From positions 558,001 through 622,000 of the forward strand of contig CAVXYK010000006.1 of the NCBI GenBank assembly GCA_963765875.1: a DNA stretch of 64,000 nt, in the 5' to 3' direction. This document shows positions 47,165 through 58,154 of this stretch, in pieces. Position 1 is the first letter of the stretch. Each line of letters begins with the position of its first letter. The position numbers and the translations under genes are program-made. The notes under the pieces were generated by a model. It was not told the DNA's origin and ran no database searches. It worked only from the letters and a program-made list of their open reading frames with translations. This stretch comes from JAWKOK01 sp963765875. Its GTDB lineage: Bacteria; Chloroflexota; Anaerolineae; Caldilineales; Caldilineaceae.

Positions 47165-47270
47165 TTTCACCAAGGAGACACGAAGGCGACACGGAGTTCA
47201 CGGATGAAAAGAAGTTCTTTTGTTTTTCCTCCGTGAACTCCGTGCACTCTCCGTGTCTCCGTGGAAAAAA
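47165..47270. repeat. Long fold-back between binding protein and first permease
   Basis: Left arm TTTCACCAAGGAGACACGAA (47165-47210 in full) and right arm CCGTGTCTCCGTGGAAAAA (47223-47270 in full) form an imperfect hairpin of about 45 bp. The words CACGGAGTTCACGG and CCGTGAACTCCGTG are shared with the interior of the family A elements, but the family A termini are missing. Located inside the transport operon, it may reduce read-through so that the binding protein is made in excess. Confidence 0.65.
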
Positions 47271-47326
47271 ACCACAGCGGCTACATACAGGTTTCAGCGT
47301 CGTCATTCAGAGAGAGCAAGACGCCT

Positions 47327-48262
47327 ATGTCCACCACCATCGTCCAACCCAGCAAGCCACGGCACGCTGACCCGCTCTCGCGCGCAGAGCGGATTAGCCG
47401 GATCATCAACAGCGACACCTTTGTCGCCTACACGTACCTGGTCATTCCGCTCTTCATTCTCTTCTTCATCAAGATCTACCCGGTCTTCTATAACTTCTAC
47501 GTCAGCTTTACCAACTACGATCTCTTTAGCCCGATCAAGTTTGTGGGCGTCGACAACTATGTCGATGTGTTCACCCAAGAAGTGAATCTGAAGGCCATTC
47601 GCAATACGCTCTACTTCACGATTGGCGCTGTGCCGATCGGCACAGCGCTGGCGTTGATTGTCGCGGCTTTGCTGAATCAGCCGATTCGGGGGCGCATCAC
47701 ATTTCGCGCCATCTACTATCTACCGGTTGTCACGTCAGTCGTGGTCTCGGCCATGGTTTGGCGCTGGATCTTCAACCCCCAGTTTGGTCTGCTCAACTAC
47801 TTCCTGGGGCTGATCGGCATCCCGCCCCAAGCCTGGCTCTCCAACCCGCGCCTAGCGCTGCCCTCGCTGATCCTGGTCACGATCTGGGGATCGATCGGTG
47901 GCAACATGATCATCTTTTTGGCCGCGCTGCAGGGCATTCCTGAGGAGCTGCGCGAGGCAGCAGCCATTGACGGCGCAAAGGGCTGGCAGACCTTTCTCTT
48001 CGTGGTGGTCCCTCTGCTGCGTCCGGTCATTCTCTTCGTCGTCGTCACCTTCTCCATCGCCATCTTCCGCAGCTTCGGCATCATCTTTCTCCTGACTCAG
48101 GGCGGTCCCCAGTTGACGACCAATACGCTGGTCTGGGAAGTCTACCAGAATGCCTTTGGCTACCTGCGTTTGGGCCGGGCCGGAGCCCTGGCCATGGTCC
48201 TGCTGGCGATCATTTTTGTGATTACGTTTATTAACTTCCGACTGCTGCGTGAGGATGACTGA
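47327..48262 (+). CDS. Sugar ABC transporter permease (MalF/UgpA type)
   Basis: 311 residues from the ATG at 47327 (MSTTIVQPSK). Six membrane helices are predicted, the first being FVAYTYLVIPLFILFFIKIY. The cytoplasmic EAA motif that contacts the ATPase is EELREAAAIDGAKGWQTFLF. It forms the inner-membrane channel with the next gene's product. No ATP-binding subunit is encoded nearby; sugar importers of this class commonly share an MsmK/MalK-type ATPase encoded elsewhere. The stop at 48260-48262 lies one base before the start of the second permease. Confidence 0.92.
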   Translation: MSTTIVQPSKPRHADPLSRAERISRIINSDTFVAYTYLVIPLFILFFIKIYPVFYNFYVSFTNYDLFSPIKFVGVDNYVDVFTQEVNLKAIRNTLYFTIGAVPIGTALALIVAALLNQPIRGRITFRAIYYLPVVTSVVVSAMVWRWIFNPQFGLLNYFLGLIGIPPQAWLSNPRLALPSLILVTIWGSIGGNMIIFLAALQGIPEELREAAAIDGAKGWQTFLFVVVPLLRPVILFVVVTFSIAIFRSFGIIFLLTQGGPQLTTNTLVWEVYQNAFGYLRLGRAGALAMVLLAIIFVITFINFRLLREDD

Positions 48263-48263
48263 C

Positions 48264-49193
48264 ATGACAGTACAGACAACACCCACTGCCGGTACAACAT
48301 CAACATCTCAGCAACGTACGCGTCGCCGTCGGCACATCCCCGTCGGAACCATCTTGACGTACGTACTGCTCATTCTCGGCGCAGCGACAATGATCATGCC
48401 CTACCTGTGGATGATCTCGACCTCGTTCAAGGCGGACTCTGACATCTTCCACGTGATTCCAAAATGGATTCCCAACGAATGGGACTTCGGCAACTATCGC
48501 GACGCCTACAACGCAATCGACATGGGTCGGCTCTATATCAACACCGCTTTCGTCACAGCGGTGGATGTCACGGCGCAGATTCTGCTCGGCTCCATGGCCG
48601 GCTATGTCTTTGCTCGGCTGAACTTTCCCGGCAAAAACATCATCTTCTTCTCACTGCTGGCCACCATGATGGTGCCGTTCGAAGTGCTGGTCCTGCCCAT
48701 CTTCATCTTTGTGCGTGCTTTTCCGCTGGCAGGTGGCAACAATCTAATCGGCCAAGGTGGCATCGGCCTGATCAATAGCTATGGCGGCATCATTTTCCCC
48801 AATCTGATCTCCGTCTTCGGCATCTTCATCTTCCGCCAGTTTTTCCTAGCCTTCCCTCGCGAGATCGAAGAGGCAGCCATCATCGACGGCTGCTCGAAGT
48901 ACCGCATTTTCTGGACGATTCTGGTGCCCAATTCACGGCCGGTGATGGGGACGATGGCCCTCTTCTCATTTCTCTGGACCTGGAACGATTTCCTGTGGCC
49001 GCTGATCGTCGTCAAGAACGACGCACTCAATACGCTCCAGATCGGCCTCTCCTCGTTCAATCAGGAGACTGGCACGCGCTGGGCCGAGCTAATGGCAGGT
49101 TCGGTGATGGTGACAATTCCAGTGATCCTCATGTTCCTCTTTCTCCAGCGATTCCTGACCCAGGGTATTGTGACCTCCGGGTTGAAGGGATGA
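48264..49193 (+). CDS. Sugar ABC transporter permease (MalG/UgpE type)
   Basis: 309 residues. The ATG at 48264 (MTVQTTPTAG) has GAGG 9 bases upstream and is chosen over GTG at 48249 and ATG at 48255. Six helices begin with TILTYVLLILGAATMIMPYL. The EAA motif is REIEEAAIIDGCSKYRIFWT. The stop codon TGA at 49191-49193 overlaps the left end of a family A element: the G and A belong to the element's terminal GACTC. So the natural C-terminus may have been altered by the insertion, although FLTQGIVTSGLKG is a normal ending for this family. Confidence 0.9.
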   Translation: MTVQTTPTAGTTSTSQQRTRRRRHIPVGTILTYVLLILGAATMIMPYLWMISTSFKADSDIFHVIPKWIPNEWDFGNYRDAYNAIDMGRLYINTAFVTAVDVTAQILLGSMAGYVFARLNFPGKNIIFFSLLATMMVPFEVLVLPIFIFVRAFPLAGGNNLIGQGGIGLINSYGGIIFPNLISVFGIFIFRQFFLAFPREIEEAAIIDGCSKYRIFWTILVPNSRPVMGTMALFSFLWTWNDFLWPLIVVKNDALNTLQIGLSSFNQETGTRWAELMAGSVMVTIPVILMFLFLQRFLTQGIVTSGLKG

Positions 49194-49320
49194 CTCCGCA
49201 AAAAGGGTTCATTTCACCACGGAGGCACGGAGGAAGCACAGAGTTCACAGAGGAAAAGCGCTTTCCATCTACATTTATTTGCGCCCATCTGCGGCTGATT
49301 TTTGTATTTGCAGTGGCGTC
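49192..49320 (+). mobile_element. MITE-like family A element, copy 3, at the permease stop codon
   Basis: 129 bp with ends GACTCCGCAAAAAGGG and TATTTGCAGTGGCGTC. The left terminus lacks 3 bases compared with other copies. The flanks AGGGAT (49186-49191) and AGAGAT (49321-49326) are a 6-bp direct repeat with one mismatch. The interior matches copy 2 in orientation and sequence. Confidence 0.75.
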
Positions 49321-49496
49321 AGAGATAGATCAGCGATACGATGGGATGCGGATGACACAGATTTTTCGGACTATCACGGATAGATCTGGGAATGATCCGG
49401 TCTTGTCGGCTCCATCGACGTCATCCATGTTCCATCTAACAGTCAACTGAGCAGCAACTCTGGAAGGTTCAAACCTCAAACAAGTAGGAGTACTCA

Positions 49497-50996
49497 ATGA
49501 AAGCCGTCATGGTGATGTTCGACACGCTCAACCGCCACATGTTGCCGCCCTATGGCTGCGACTGGACCCATGCGCCCAATTTCAAACGGCTCAATGACCG
49601 CACAGTCTCGTTTGAAAACAGCTACGTGGCCAGCATGCCCTGCATCCCTGCCCGTCGTGAGCTGCATACTGGGCGCTACAATTTCCTCCACCGCAGTTGG
49701 GGCCCACTTGAGCCGTTCGATGACTCAATGCCGGAGATCCTCAAGAAAAACGGCGTCCACACCCACCTCTCCACCGATCACCAACACTACTTCGAGGACG
49801 GCGGGGCCACGTACCACGCACGCTACAGCACCTGGCAGTTCTTCCGTGGACAAGAAGGCGACTTCTGGCAGGGCGAGGTCAAGGATCCCGAGATCCCGCC
49901 GACAGTAGCCGGGCGAGGCGATTTGCCGATTCCGGAGATGAGTCAGTCATGGCGTCAAGATTGGATCAATCGCCAGCACTTGACCAAGGAAGAGGATCAG
50001 CCCCAGGCCAAGACCTTTGCCGAGGGACTGAAATTCATGCGTACCAACAAAGACGAAGACCGCTGGTTCCTTCAGGTAGAAACATTCGACCCTCATGAGC
50101 CCTTTTTCACCCAGCAGCATTTCAAAGATCTATATCCCCACGACTATGACGGCGATCATTTTGACTGGCCGCCCTATCGTGGTGTTGACGAGACCGAAGA
50201 AGAGGTGCAGCACGTCCGCTACGAGTATGCAGCGCTGCTCAGCATGTGTGACAAATACCTGGGCAAGGTGATCGATCTCATGGATGAGCTGGAGATGTGG
50301 GACGACACAATGCTCATCGTCTGCACAGACCACGGTTTCCTGCTGGGTGAGCACGATTGTTGGGCAAAGATGGTCCAGCCCTTCTACAACGAAGTGGCCC
50401 ATACACCCCTCTTCATCTGGGACCCGCGCGTCGGGCGCAAGGCGCAACGTGTCAACGGTCTGGTCCAGATGATCGACCTACCTGCCACACTGTTGGAGTT
50501 CTTCGATGTCGAGCGGCCGGCCGACATGCAGGGCATCCCGCTCAAGGAGGCCATGACCAACGACGACCCGGTGCGCGAGGCGGCCATCTTCGGCATGCAC
50601 GGCGGCCATGTGAACATCACCGATGGGCGCTATGTCCTCATGCTGGCTCCGGCTAGACCAACCAGCGATCCGCTCTACGAATACACGCTGATGCCGACCC
50701 ATATGCGCGCACGGTTTGCACCTGAGGAATTGCAGGAGATCGAGTTGGCCGAGCCATTTGAGTTTACCAAGGGATGCCGGACCATGAAGATCCCGGCAAG
50801 GTCGATGATGGCGGGCCGCTACAAGATGGAGACATTGCTCTTCGATCTGGAGACCGATCCCCAGCAGGAAAACCCCATTCAAGATCCAGAGGTTGAGGAC
50901 CGATTAATCCGATTGATGGTCAAGCAGATGCAGGAGAACGACGCGCCGCCGGAGCAGTTTGAGCGATTGGGATTGGAGGAATATCTGGAAGGGTAG
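49497..50996 (+). CDS. Sulfatase (CIPAR type), intact
   Basis: 499 residues. The formylglycine site is SMPCIPARRELHTGRYNF (Cys near residue 49) and the metal sites are in MVMFDTLNRHMLPPYGCDWT, QVETFDPHEPFF and CTDHGFLLGEHDCWA. A C-terminal module ends EQFERLGLEEYLEG. There is no signal peptide. It is a close paralog of the frameshifted gene at 44200; the two flank the ABC transporter. The family is related to N-sulfoglucosamine sulfohydrolase and choline-sulfatase-like enzymes, so it probably acts on monosaccharides or small sulfate esters inside the cell, by inference. Confidence 0.92.
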   Translation: MKAVMVMFDTLNRHMLPPYGCDWTHAPNFKRLNDRTVSFENSYVASMPCIPARRELHTGRYNFLHRSWGPLEPFDDSMPEILKKNGVHTHLSTDHQHYFEDGGATYHARYSTWQFFRGQEGDFWQGEVKDPEIPPTVAGRGDLPIPEMSQSWRQDWINRQHLTKEEDQPQAKTFAEGLKFMRTNKDEDRWFLQVETFDPHEPFFTQQHFKDLYPHDYDGDHFDWPPYRGVDETEEEVQHVRYEYAALLSMCDKYLGKVIDLMDELEMWDDTMLIVCTDHGFLLGEHDCWAKMVQPFYNEVAHTPLFIWDPRVGRKAQRVNGLVQMIDLPATLLEFFDVERPADMQGIPLKEAMTNDDPVREAAIFGMHGGHVNITDGRYVLMLAPARPTSDPLYEYTLMPTHMRARFAPEELQEIELAEPFEFTKGCRTMKIPARSMMAGRYKMETLLFDLETDPQQENPIQDPEVEDRLIRLMVKQMQENDAPPEQFERLGLEEYLEG

Positions 50997-51019
50997 TCTG
51001 GAAGGTAGTTCCCAAATCA

Positions 51020-51090
51020 GTCCACGAAGAAATACGAAGGGCCACGAAGATTGTAGAAATCTTCGTGGCCCTTCGTATTTCTTCGTGGAC
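51020..51090. terminator. Perfect 33-bp hairpin between convergent genes
   Basis: The left arm 51020-51052 (starting GTCCACGAAGAAATACGAAG) is exactly complementary to the right arm 51058-51090, with the 5-base loop GTAGA. It lies between the convergent sulfatase and polymer-forming-protein genes and could end transcription from both. It lacks a T run. Words such as CCACGAAG recur as a half copy at 63727-63760. Confidence 0.75.
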
Positions 51091-51101
51091 AAACTCATTA
51101 G

Positions 51102-52664
51102 TTATGCAAGACCGCCGTAGACCCGCGCCTGTTCGACGATCTGGGCGGTGACCACATCTTCAACCGGCCAGTCGAAGATGTCGGCGATAGTCTCAGGCGA
51201 TGAGGTGGCTAGATCGGCAAAGCTGCGCACACCGGACACCTTGAGTCGGGCGTCGAGCACCGCTGTGACGGCGTTGATCCGGGTGAAGTCATCCTCCACA
51301 TCCATTCCATCACCCCCATGCCCGATCTCATCTTCCAACACAGACTCAGCCATCGCCTCTTGCGGCGGAGGCAATACAATCACATCGTTGTCAGTTGAGT
51401 TCTTAGCCGGGGCGTCATCCATCGTCGATCCATCACCGGGTTGCTCGCCGGCCGGGCCAGTCGGAACGATGGGTCCTGGCGCAGATGGGGAGACCGGACC
51501 GTCAATCGCCGGAGGCGTTCCGTGGCCGTTGCGGCTATTGAGCCAGGGCACGATGACGCCGCCGACGCCAAAGGAGCCGATCAACAAGATGGCGACAAAA
51601 GCGATGAAGCGGAAGCAACTGCCCAACGCAAAGAGCGGGACCAGGAAGGCCGCCATCGTCAGCGCGCCCAGGATAACCAGCACGGCAGATGAGACATCCA
51701 GGCTAAGCCAGTTGCCCAACCGCCTGCCCACAATCAATGAAACCGCGGTCCAGCCGATCAGATTCAGTATCAGTAGCACAATGAAAGGCAACGGCGAGAA
51801 GATCGTCAAGCAGATGCTGACGACCAGGAATGTCGTCAGCAGACCGATGATCAGATTGGTGAAGAGGCCGACCACAAAGGTCAGCGCTGTCTGTTCACGA
51901 ATGGCCTTCTCAACACTGGCAACATAGTCAGGTCGGCTGTAGGTGATCAGCGCAGCCAGTGGAACGAAGATCAGCGTGATGGCAAACCCGCCAAGAATAC
52001 GCAGCAAGAAACGGCCAAACCGTTCTAAAACTCCTGGTCTTGACGATTGCGTCGTGACGACGATCTCTGCATCTGGGCTGAACGGTTCAACCATTGGCGG
52101 CACGATTGAAGGCATCTTGAGGTTGAAGCCGGGACCGCTAACCACGTTGCCTCCGACATAGGCATCCTCGTCGCGCTTGATATCGCCACTCAACACACTG
52201 ATATCGCCTTCGACGCGTGCACTGTCATCGAGCTTGACATCACCGCTCCACGAGGCGATATCGCCACCGACCATCCCCTTGATCTCGATATCGCCGCTGA
52301 AGGCAGAGACATCTCCAGTGACTTCGCCCTCTTCATCGATCTTGATGTCACCACTATAGACGACCAAGTTGCCCTCAATGCGTCCGCCGTCTTTGATCTT
52401 GGCATCACCATCATAGAGCACGACGTTTGAGCGCACCACCTCGCCTTCTTCAACCTCAAAATCGCCGCTGAAGATCTGGCTGTCACCGAACTGCGAGGCG
52501 GCCAGACTGTCTAGGGTGGACGCGCCAGGGAGGAAGTCGCTCGCCTCCACTATCGCCATAGAATTGGTATCACTGAACACAGCGGAGAAGGATAGAACCA
52601 TCACAACCAGGAAAGCGGCAAACCAATTACGATTTTTTCGAATAGACCTTCGAAGACGAGACAT
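51102..52664 (-). CDS. Polymer-forming (bactofilin-like) repeat domain membrane protein with C-terminal HhH-like module
   Basis: 520 residues. The N-terminus has one membrane segment (WFAAFLVVMVLSFSAVFS). Residues 60-190 are regular beta repeats (RIEGNLVVYSGDIKIDEEGE, VTGDVSAFSGDIEIKGMVGG, VEGDISVLSGDIK) as in polymer-forming cytoskeletal/adhesin domains. Residues 225-385 hold four or five membrane helices. A Pro/Gly-rich linker leads to a helix-hairpin-helix-like end (DFTRINAVTAVLDARLKVSG, VRSFADLATSSPETIADIFD). It follows sigma and anti-sigma genes on the same strand and is likely their target, acting in envelope structure. The GEGEV-like hinge was not resolved further. Confidence 0.75.
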   Translation of the reverse strand: MSRLRRSIRKNRNWFAAFLVVMVLSFSAVFSDTNSMAIVEASDFLPGASTLDSLAASQFGDSQIFSGDFEVEEGEVVRSNVVLYDGDAKIKDGGRIEGNLVVYSGDIKIDEEGEVTGDVSAFSGDIEIKGMVGGDIASWSGDVKLDDSARVEGDISVLSGDIKRDEDAYVGGNVVSGPGFNLKMPSIVPPMVEPFSPDAEIVVTTQSSRPGVLERFGRFLLRILGGFAITLIFVPLAALITYSRPDYVASVEKAIREQTALTFVVGLFTNLIIGLLTTFLVVSICLTIFSPLPFIVLLILNLIGWTAVSLIVGRRLGNWLSLDVSSAVLVILGALTMAAFLVPLFALGSCFRFIAFVAILLIGSFGVGGVIVPWLNSRNGHGTPPAIDGPVSPSAPGPIVPTGPAGEQPGDGSTMDDAPAKNSTDNDVIVLPPPQEAMAESVLEDEIGHGGDGMDVEDDFTRINAVTAVLDARLKVSGVRSFADLATSSPETIADIFDWPVEDVVTAQIVEQARVYGGLA

Positions 52665-52830
52665 TTCTCACCTTTACCTATCAAGAGCCAAAATGAAACG
52701 GCTGATGGCGATGCTCAAGCAGCTTGTCGAAGTGACCAAGAATGGGACACGGATAAAGCGGATCTTCACTGAATTTTCTCGATTGATCCGTGGAAATCCA
52801 TCAAATCAGCATCATCAGCGTCCTACCTGT

Positions 52831-52961
52831 GACTTCACGGAAAATAACAATTCACCCACGGATGCACGCAGATAAGCGCAGATGGAAAGAGCTTTTCCTC
52901 TGTGTACCTCTGTGCTCCCTCCGTGCCTCTGTGGTGAATGAGACCTTTCTGCAGCAGAGTC
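52831..52961 (-). mobile_element. MITE-like family A element, copy 4 (degenerate left end)
   Basis: 131 bp. The right end CTGCAGCAGAGTC is close to copy 1, while the left end GACTTCACGGAAAATAAC has diverged. The interior CAGATGGAAAGAGCTTTTCC is shared with copy 1. The flanks ACCTGT and ATCCGG match only 3 of 6. It lies in the 328-base gap between the polymer-forming gene and the anti-sigma gene. Confidence 0.6.
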
Positions 52962-52992
52962 ATCCGGTTACTCTCCAACAGTCGGCTAGACA

Positions 52993-53601
52993 TCAGATAG
53001 ACGCTGTCAGATTTGCGGGCCGCGTGCTGTGGCGCAAGAAATAGACCCACGAGACCACCATTGCGGTTGAGACTAGAATGTAGACCATGGCCAGGCCGGC
53101 GGCCTGCTGTGTGCCCACAACTGAGGCAAATGCCGAGCTTGCTGCCGTCACCCAAACACCAACGTTGGCCGAAACATAGGCCAAGCTGTGTACGGCCTGG
53201 GTAAGCCAGGCCGGCTGGCCGAAGAGCACAAAGGCACCCAGCGAAGCCACACCCACCAGAACCGCCACCCATAGCACGACCGCCATGCTGCCAAATGCCA
53301 TGCCCCACCACAATTTGCGTTGCCGCTCGTGATGAAGCAAGCGCATCTCAAAGTTGAGCATAAAATCGGCTGGCGGCTGAACCGATGGTGCTGCCTTCAG
53401 CTCGATGTCCAACATCTGCCAGTCCTGCCACTCATCGGCAAGGGTCGGGTAGGTCGCCAGATACGAATCGAACTCGGCCTGTTCGGCGCTGTCGAGCAGA
53501 TCGTCAAGCGCCATCGACATCAACAGGCTGAATTCTTCCTCTACCTGTACAGATGGCTGTGCAGCCATGTTTGTTTGCTGTGCAAAATTCTCGTTGCGCA
53601 T
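52993..53601 (-). CDS. Anti-sigma-factor-like membrane protein
   Basis: 202 residues. The N-terminal cytoplasmic part has EEEFSLLMSMALDDLLDSAE and FDSYLATYPTLADEWQDWQM, which resembles the zinc-less anti-sigma domain of ECF regulators. Three membrane helices follow (SMAVVLWVAVLVGVASLGAF and others). It lies 21 bases downstream of the ECF sigma gene on the same strand. It would hold the sigma factor at the membrane until a signal arrives. The HxxxCxxC zinc motif of classical anti-sigma factors is not present. Confidence 0.75.
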   Translation of the reverse strand: MRNENFAQQTNMAAQPSVQVEEEFSLLMSMALDDLLDSAEQAEFDSYLATYPTLADEWQDWQMLDIELKAAPSVQPPADFMLNFEMRLLHHERQRKLWWGMAFGSMAVVLWVAVLVGVASLGAFVLFGQPAWLTQAVHSLAYVSANVGVWVTAASSAFASVVGTQQAAGLAMVYILVSTAMVVSWVYFLRHSTRPANLTASI

Positions 53602-53622
53602 GTGAATCCTCTATGGCCCTAC

Positions 53623-54282
53623 CTAGATGCCACCCAGAGCCAGCCGAAAAACAGGCGGCCCGTCGTGGGACGTCGACTGGCTTGCGACCATCGCTTCCTG
53701 CCGTCGCGAGCCGGGCGGCGGCGGCGTCATTGCGGCCTCATGCTGTCTGTAGAGTTCGGCCATCTGCTTGCGAGCCCGAAACAAGCGGCTCTTCACAGCC
53801 GAAACCGACAAGTCCATGGTTTCAGCAATCTCGTCATAGCTATACTCTTCCCAGTAGCGCAAAATCAACGGGGTCCGATAGTCCGGATCCATGCGATTCA
53901 CCAGTTGCTGGACCTCTGCACTTCGTTCCATTGAGAGCGCAGAACTCTCCGGCAGGGGCATATTGCCCTCCAGGTTTTGCAGCACCGGATTGTCATCAAT
54001 AGAGACAAACGTGGCCCGCCGCTTGCGCAGCCGATCTATGCAATGGTGATCGGCAATCGAAAAGACCCATGTGCTGAACTTGTGATTGGGATTGTATTGC
54101 TCCAATCGGGAATAGGCGCGCAGAAAAGTCTCCTGTGCAGCATCTTCTGCTTCCGATGGATCCCCTAACATGCGGTAGGTCAAGTTATAGACAGGCCGCA
54201 AGTAAGCTTCAACTAGATGGCCAAAGGCGACCTTATCGCCGCCCCTCGCCTGATCCAGCCAAATCTGCTCCTGATCGTTCAT
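53623..54282 (-). CDS. RNA polymerase ECF sigma factor
   Basis: 219 residues from the ATG at 54282 (MNDQEQIWLD). Region 2 reads FGHLVEAYLRPVYNLTYRML and AEDAAQETFLRAYSRLEQYN, with STWVFSIADHHCIDRLRKRR. Region 4 reads PLILRYWEEYSYDEIAETMD and LSVSAVKSRLFRARKQM. A longer ORF begins at 54366, but the Met at 54282 is the usual start for group IV sigmas. It heads an operon with the anti-sigma-like gene and the polymer-forming gene, and so probably controls an envelope response. A Pro-rich tail after residue 180 is unusual. Confidence 0.92.
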   Translation of the reverse strand: MNDQEQIWLDQARGGDKVAFGHLVEAYLRPVYNLTYRMLGDPSEAEDAAQETFLRAYSRLEQYNPNHKFSTWVFSIADHHCIDRLRKRRATFVSIDDNPVLQNLEGNMPLPESSALSMERSAEVQQLVNRMDPDYRTPLILRYWEEYSYDEIAETMDLSVSAVKSRLFRARKQMAELYRQHEAAMTPPPPGSRRQEAMVASQSTSHDGPPVFRLALGGI

Positions 54283-54483
54283 TGCATTCCTGCTTCTATG
54301 AAAAGTGCGCTTGTTGTTGACAATCAACTCACGCTGCCGGCGACATAGTCCCACTGACGGTCCCACTGACGCGAAGCAGCCTGATTGTACCCTCTCCCTC
54401 TTTCACTACGCAAGACAATTCAGAAAGTTTCACCCAGAATCCCGATTTGCCTATCGTTTCTAGGGAAAGTTAGCTCAATGTTT
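54283..54483. other. Divergent upstream region between ECF operon and chelatase gene
   Basis: About 200 bases with no gene. Promoters for both directions should lie here and in the next 30 bases. No clear ECF-type -35 (GGAAC) was found with certainty. Confidence 0.35.
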
Positions 54484-54513
54484 GTTGGGTACCTGAAATC
54501 TAGTTTATAATCC
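54484..54513 (+). promoter_or_regulatory. Promoter candidate of the chelatase gene
   Basis: TTGTTG at 54484-54489 and TATAAT at 54508-54513, 18 bases apart. It would leave a leader of about 130 bases before the ATG at 54648. No riboswitch was recognised in the leader. Confidence 0.5.
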
Positions 54514-54647
54514 AGAGGTGAGCGCCATAGCGTTCAAGTTGCACCAGTACGCATTTAGGGACCTCCCGACGACTACGGTTGGGGGCTTCACCTTTGACGA
54601 GCACAGGCAGCAAGCGCCTGTATGGTCACCAAGTAAGGATATTTCTC

Positions 54648-56717
<2,070 letters not shown>

Positions 56718-56751
56718 ATTCGGTCACCGAATCAACCATTCTTGAATGAAC

Positions 56752-56821
56752 GGGTGAGGGGGCGACAGGGTAACCGGGTGAGTAAATTCGTTCACCCTGT
56801 CACCCTGTCGCCCCCTCACCT
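56752..56821. repeat. Inverted repeat of GGGTGAC/GTCACCC words
   Basis: GGGTGAGGGGGCGACAGGGT at 56752 pairs over about 30 bases with ACCCTGTCGCCCCCTCACCT ending at 56821, with four mismatches. It separates the chelatase gene from the TPR gene and shares its repeat word with the tandem array at 58951-59044. Confidence 0.65.
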
Positions 56822-56854
56822 TGTCACCTCTCGACCTAGTGGAGAACTGAACCC

Positions 56855-58154
56855 ATGACCACAGCACCAGACGCCACGCCCATCAAAGGCAGTTGGGAAG
56901 AACGTTTGCAGACCGCCCAGCAGATGGCCGCCAATCGCAATGATGCTTGCATCGATATCTACGATATGCTGGTGACCCGACTCACCAAAATGTCGAAGGT
57001 GCAACGGCAGGCGGCCAACGGTCGCCTGCAGAATATCCTGATGCAGGCTGCCGTCGATCTGCACTCCTACTCTGACCATGCGCGAAAAGTACACCAACGC
57101 GCTGGAGGTGCTCGACAAGATCATTCTGGAGATGCCTGACGGCGATGCCCAACAATGGAACATGCATGGCGCATCAGTTCTGTTGCAGGCCGGGCGTCCG
57201 GACGAAGCAGTGGCACGCGCCCGTGACATGGCTGAGAAAGCGGAAGCCGATCTGGAGCAATGGGGCGATCTGGCCATCCTCCAAATGCGCATCGAACGCA
57301 TGGATGATGCGGCAGAGACCCTCGAGGGAATGGAGGCCTGGATTGAAGAACGGTATGCAGATGAGGATTCAGAGGCCCGTCAACGGGATGAAGGCTATCT
57401 TGCGGCGCTGCGCACGACACTGGCCATCGACAGCGGCGACTGGCAAGAGGGAATCAACTGGCTCAACAAGGCCATCAAACTGGATGAAGAGAATAAGAGC
57501 CGGATCCCGCTCACTTACATCCGTCTGATTCGGCAGGGCTTCTACGAGGAAGCGATCCCGCTGATCCAGCGTGATGTTCAGGCTCCTGTACGCAGCGATT
57601 TCTGGCTCGGCTACGTCTACTATCATCTTGACGATGAAGGCAGGGCCAAACGCGAGTGGACCAAGGCAACAGAACGTGACATTTCCAAGCCAGAGAATCA
57701 ACACATCATGGAGCTGATTCTGTCACGCTACTACCTGGGCGACCCTGAGGGTGAAGGCTTGAGCAGCGTCTTGCAGATTTTGAACGAGAAGGGCAGTCAA
57801 TATTGGGCCTTCTTCTTCCTGGCCGGGTTGGGCTGGGCCATGCGCGATAACATGGCCAACGCCCGCACCAACTTCGAAACGGCCATGCTTCAGCGCCGCT
57901 CTTCCGGCGAAGGCCGGTTGCTTCCGATGGAAGCATGGCAATATTGCCGCGATCTTCTCGAGATGGAAATGCAGTCTGTGTTGATCGGATATTTTGATAC
58001 GGACGGCGCATTTGCTGCATTCGCAGAAAAACATAGGGAGACAATCGATACAGCGGAAGAGGACCTCGAAGCGGAAACTGAAACAGCCGATGAGTCTGAC
58101 GCTGCATCAGAGATTGCGGGCCCAGAGACGGAAGGGGGCTTGAGCGATGAGTAA
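56855..58154 (+). CDS. TPR-like repeat protein, one frameshift near 57075
   Basis: The product starts MTTAPDATPIKGSWEERLQT. After a one-base change near 57075 it continues as REKYTNALEVLDKIILEMPD. Helical repeats such as QWNMHGASVLLQAGRPDEAV, EQWGDLAILQMRIERMDDAA and IPLTYIRLIRQGFYEEAIPL fit the TPR pattern. The C-terminal 40 residues are highly acidic. TPR proteins act as scaffolds. It lies just downstream of the chelatase gene, and its 3' end overlaps the phosphatase gene by 8 bases, so the three may form one operon. Its partner is unknown. Confidence 0.7.
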
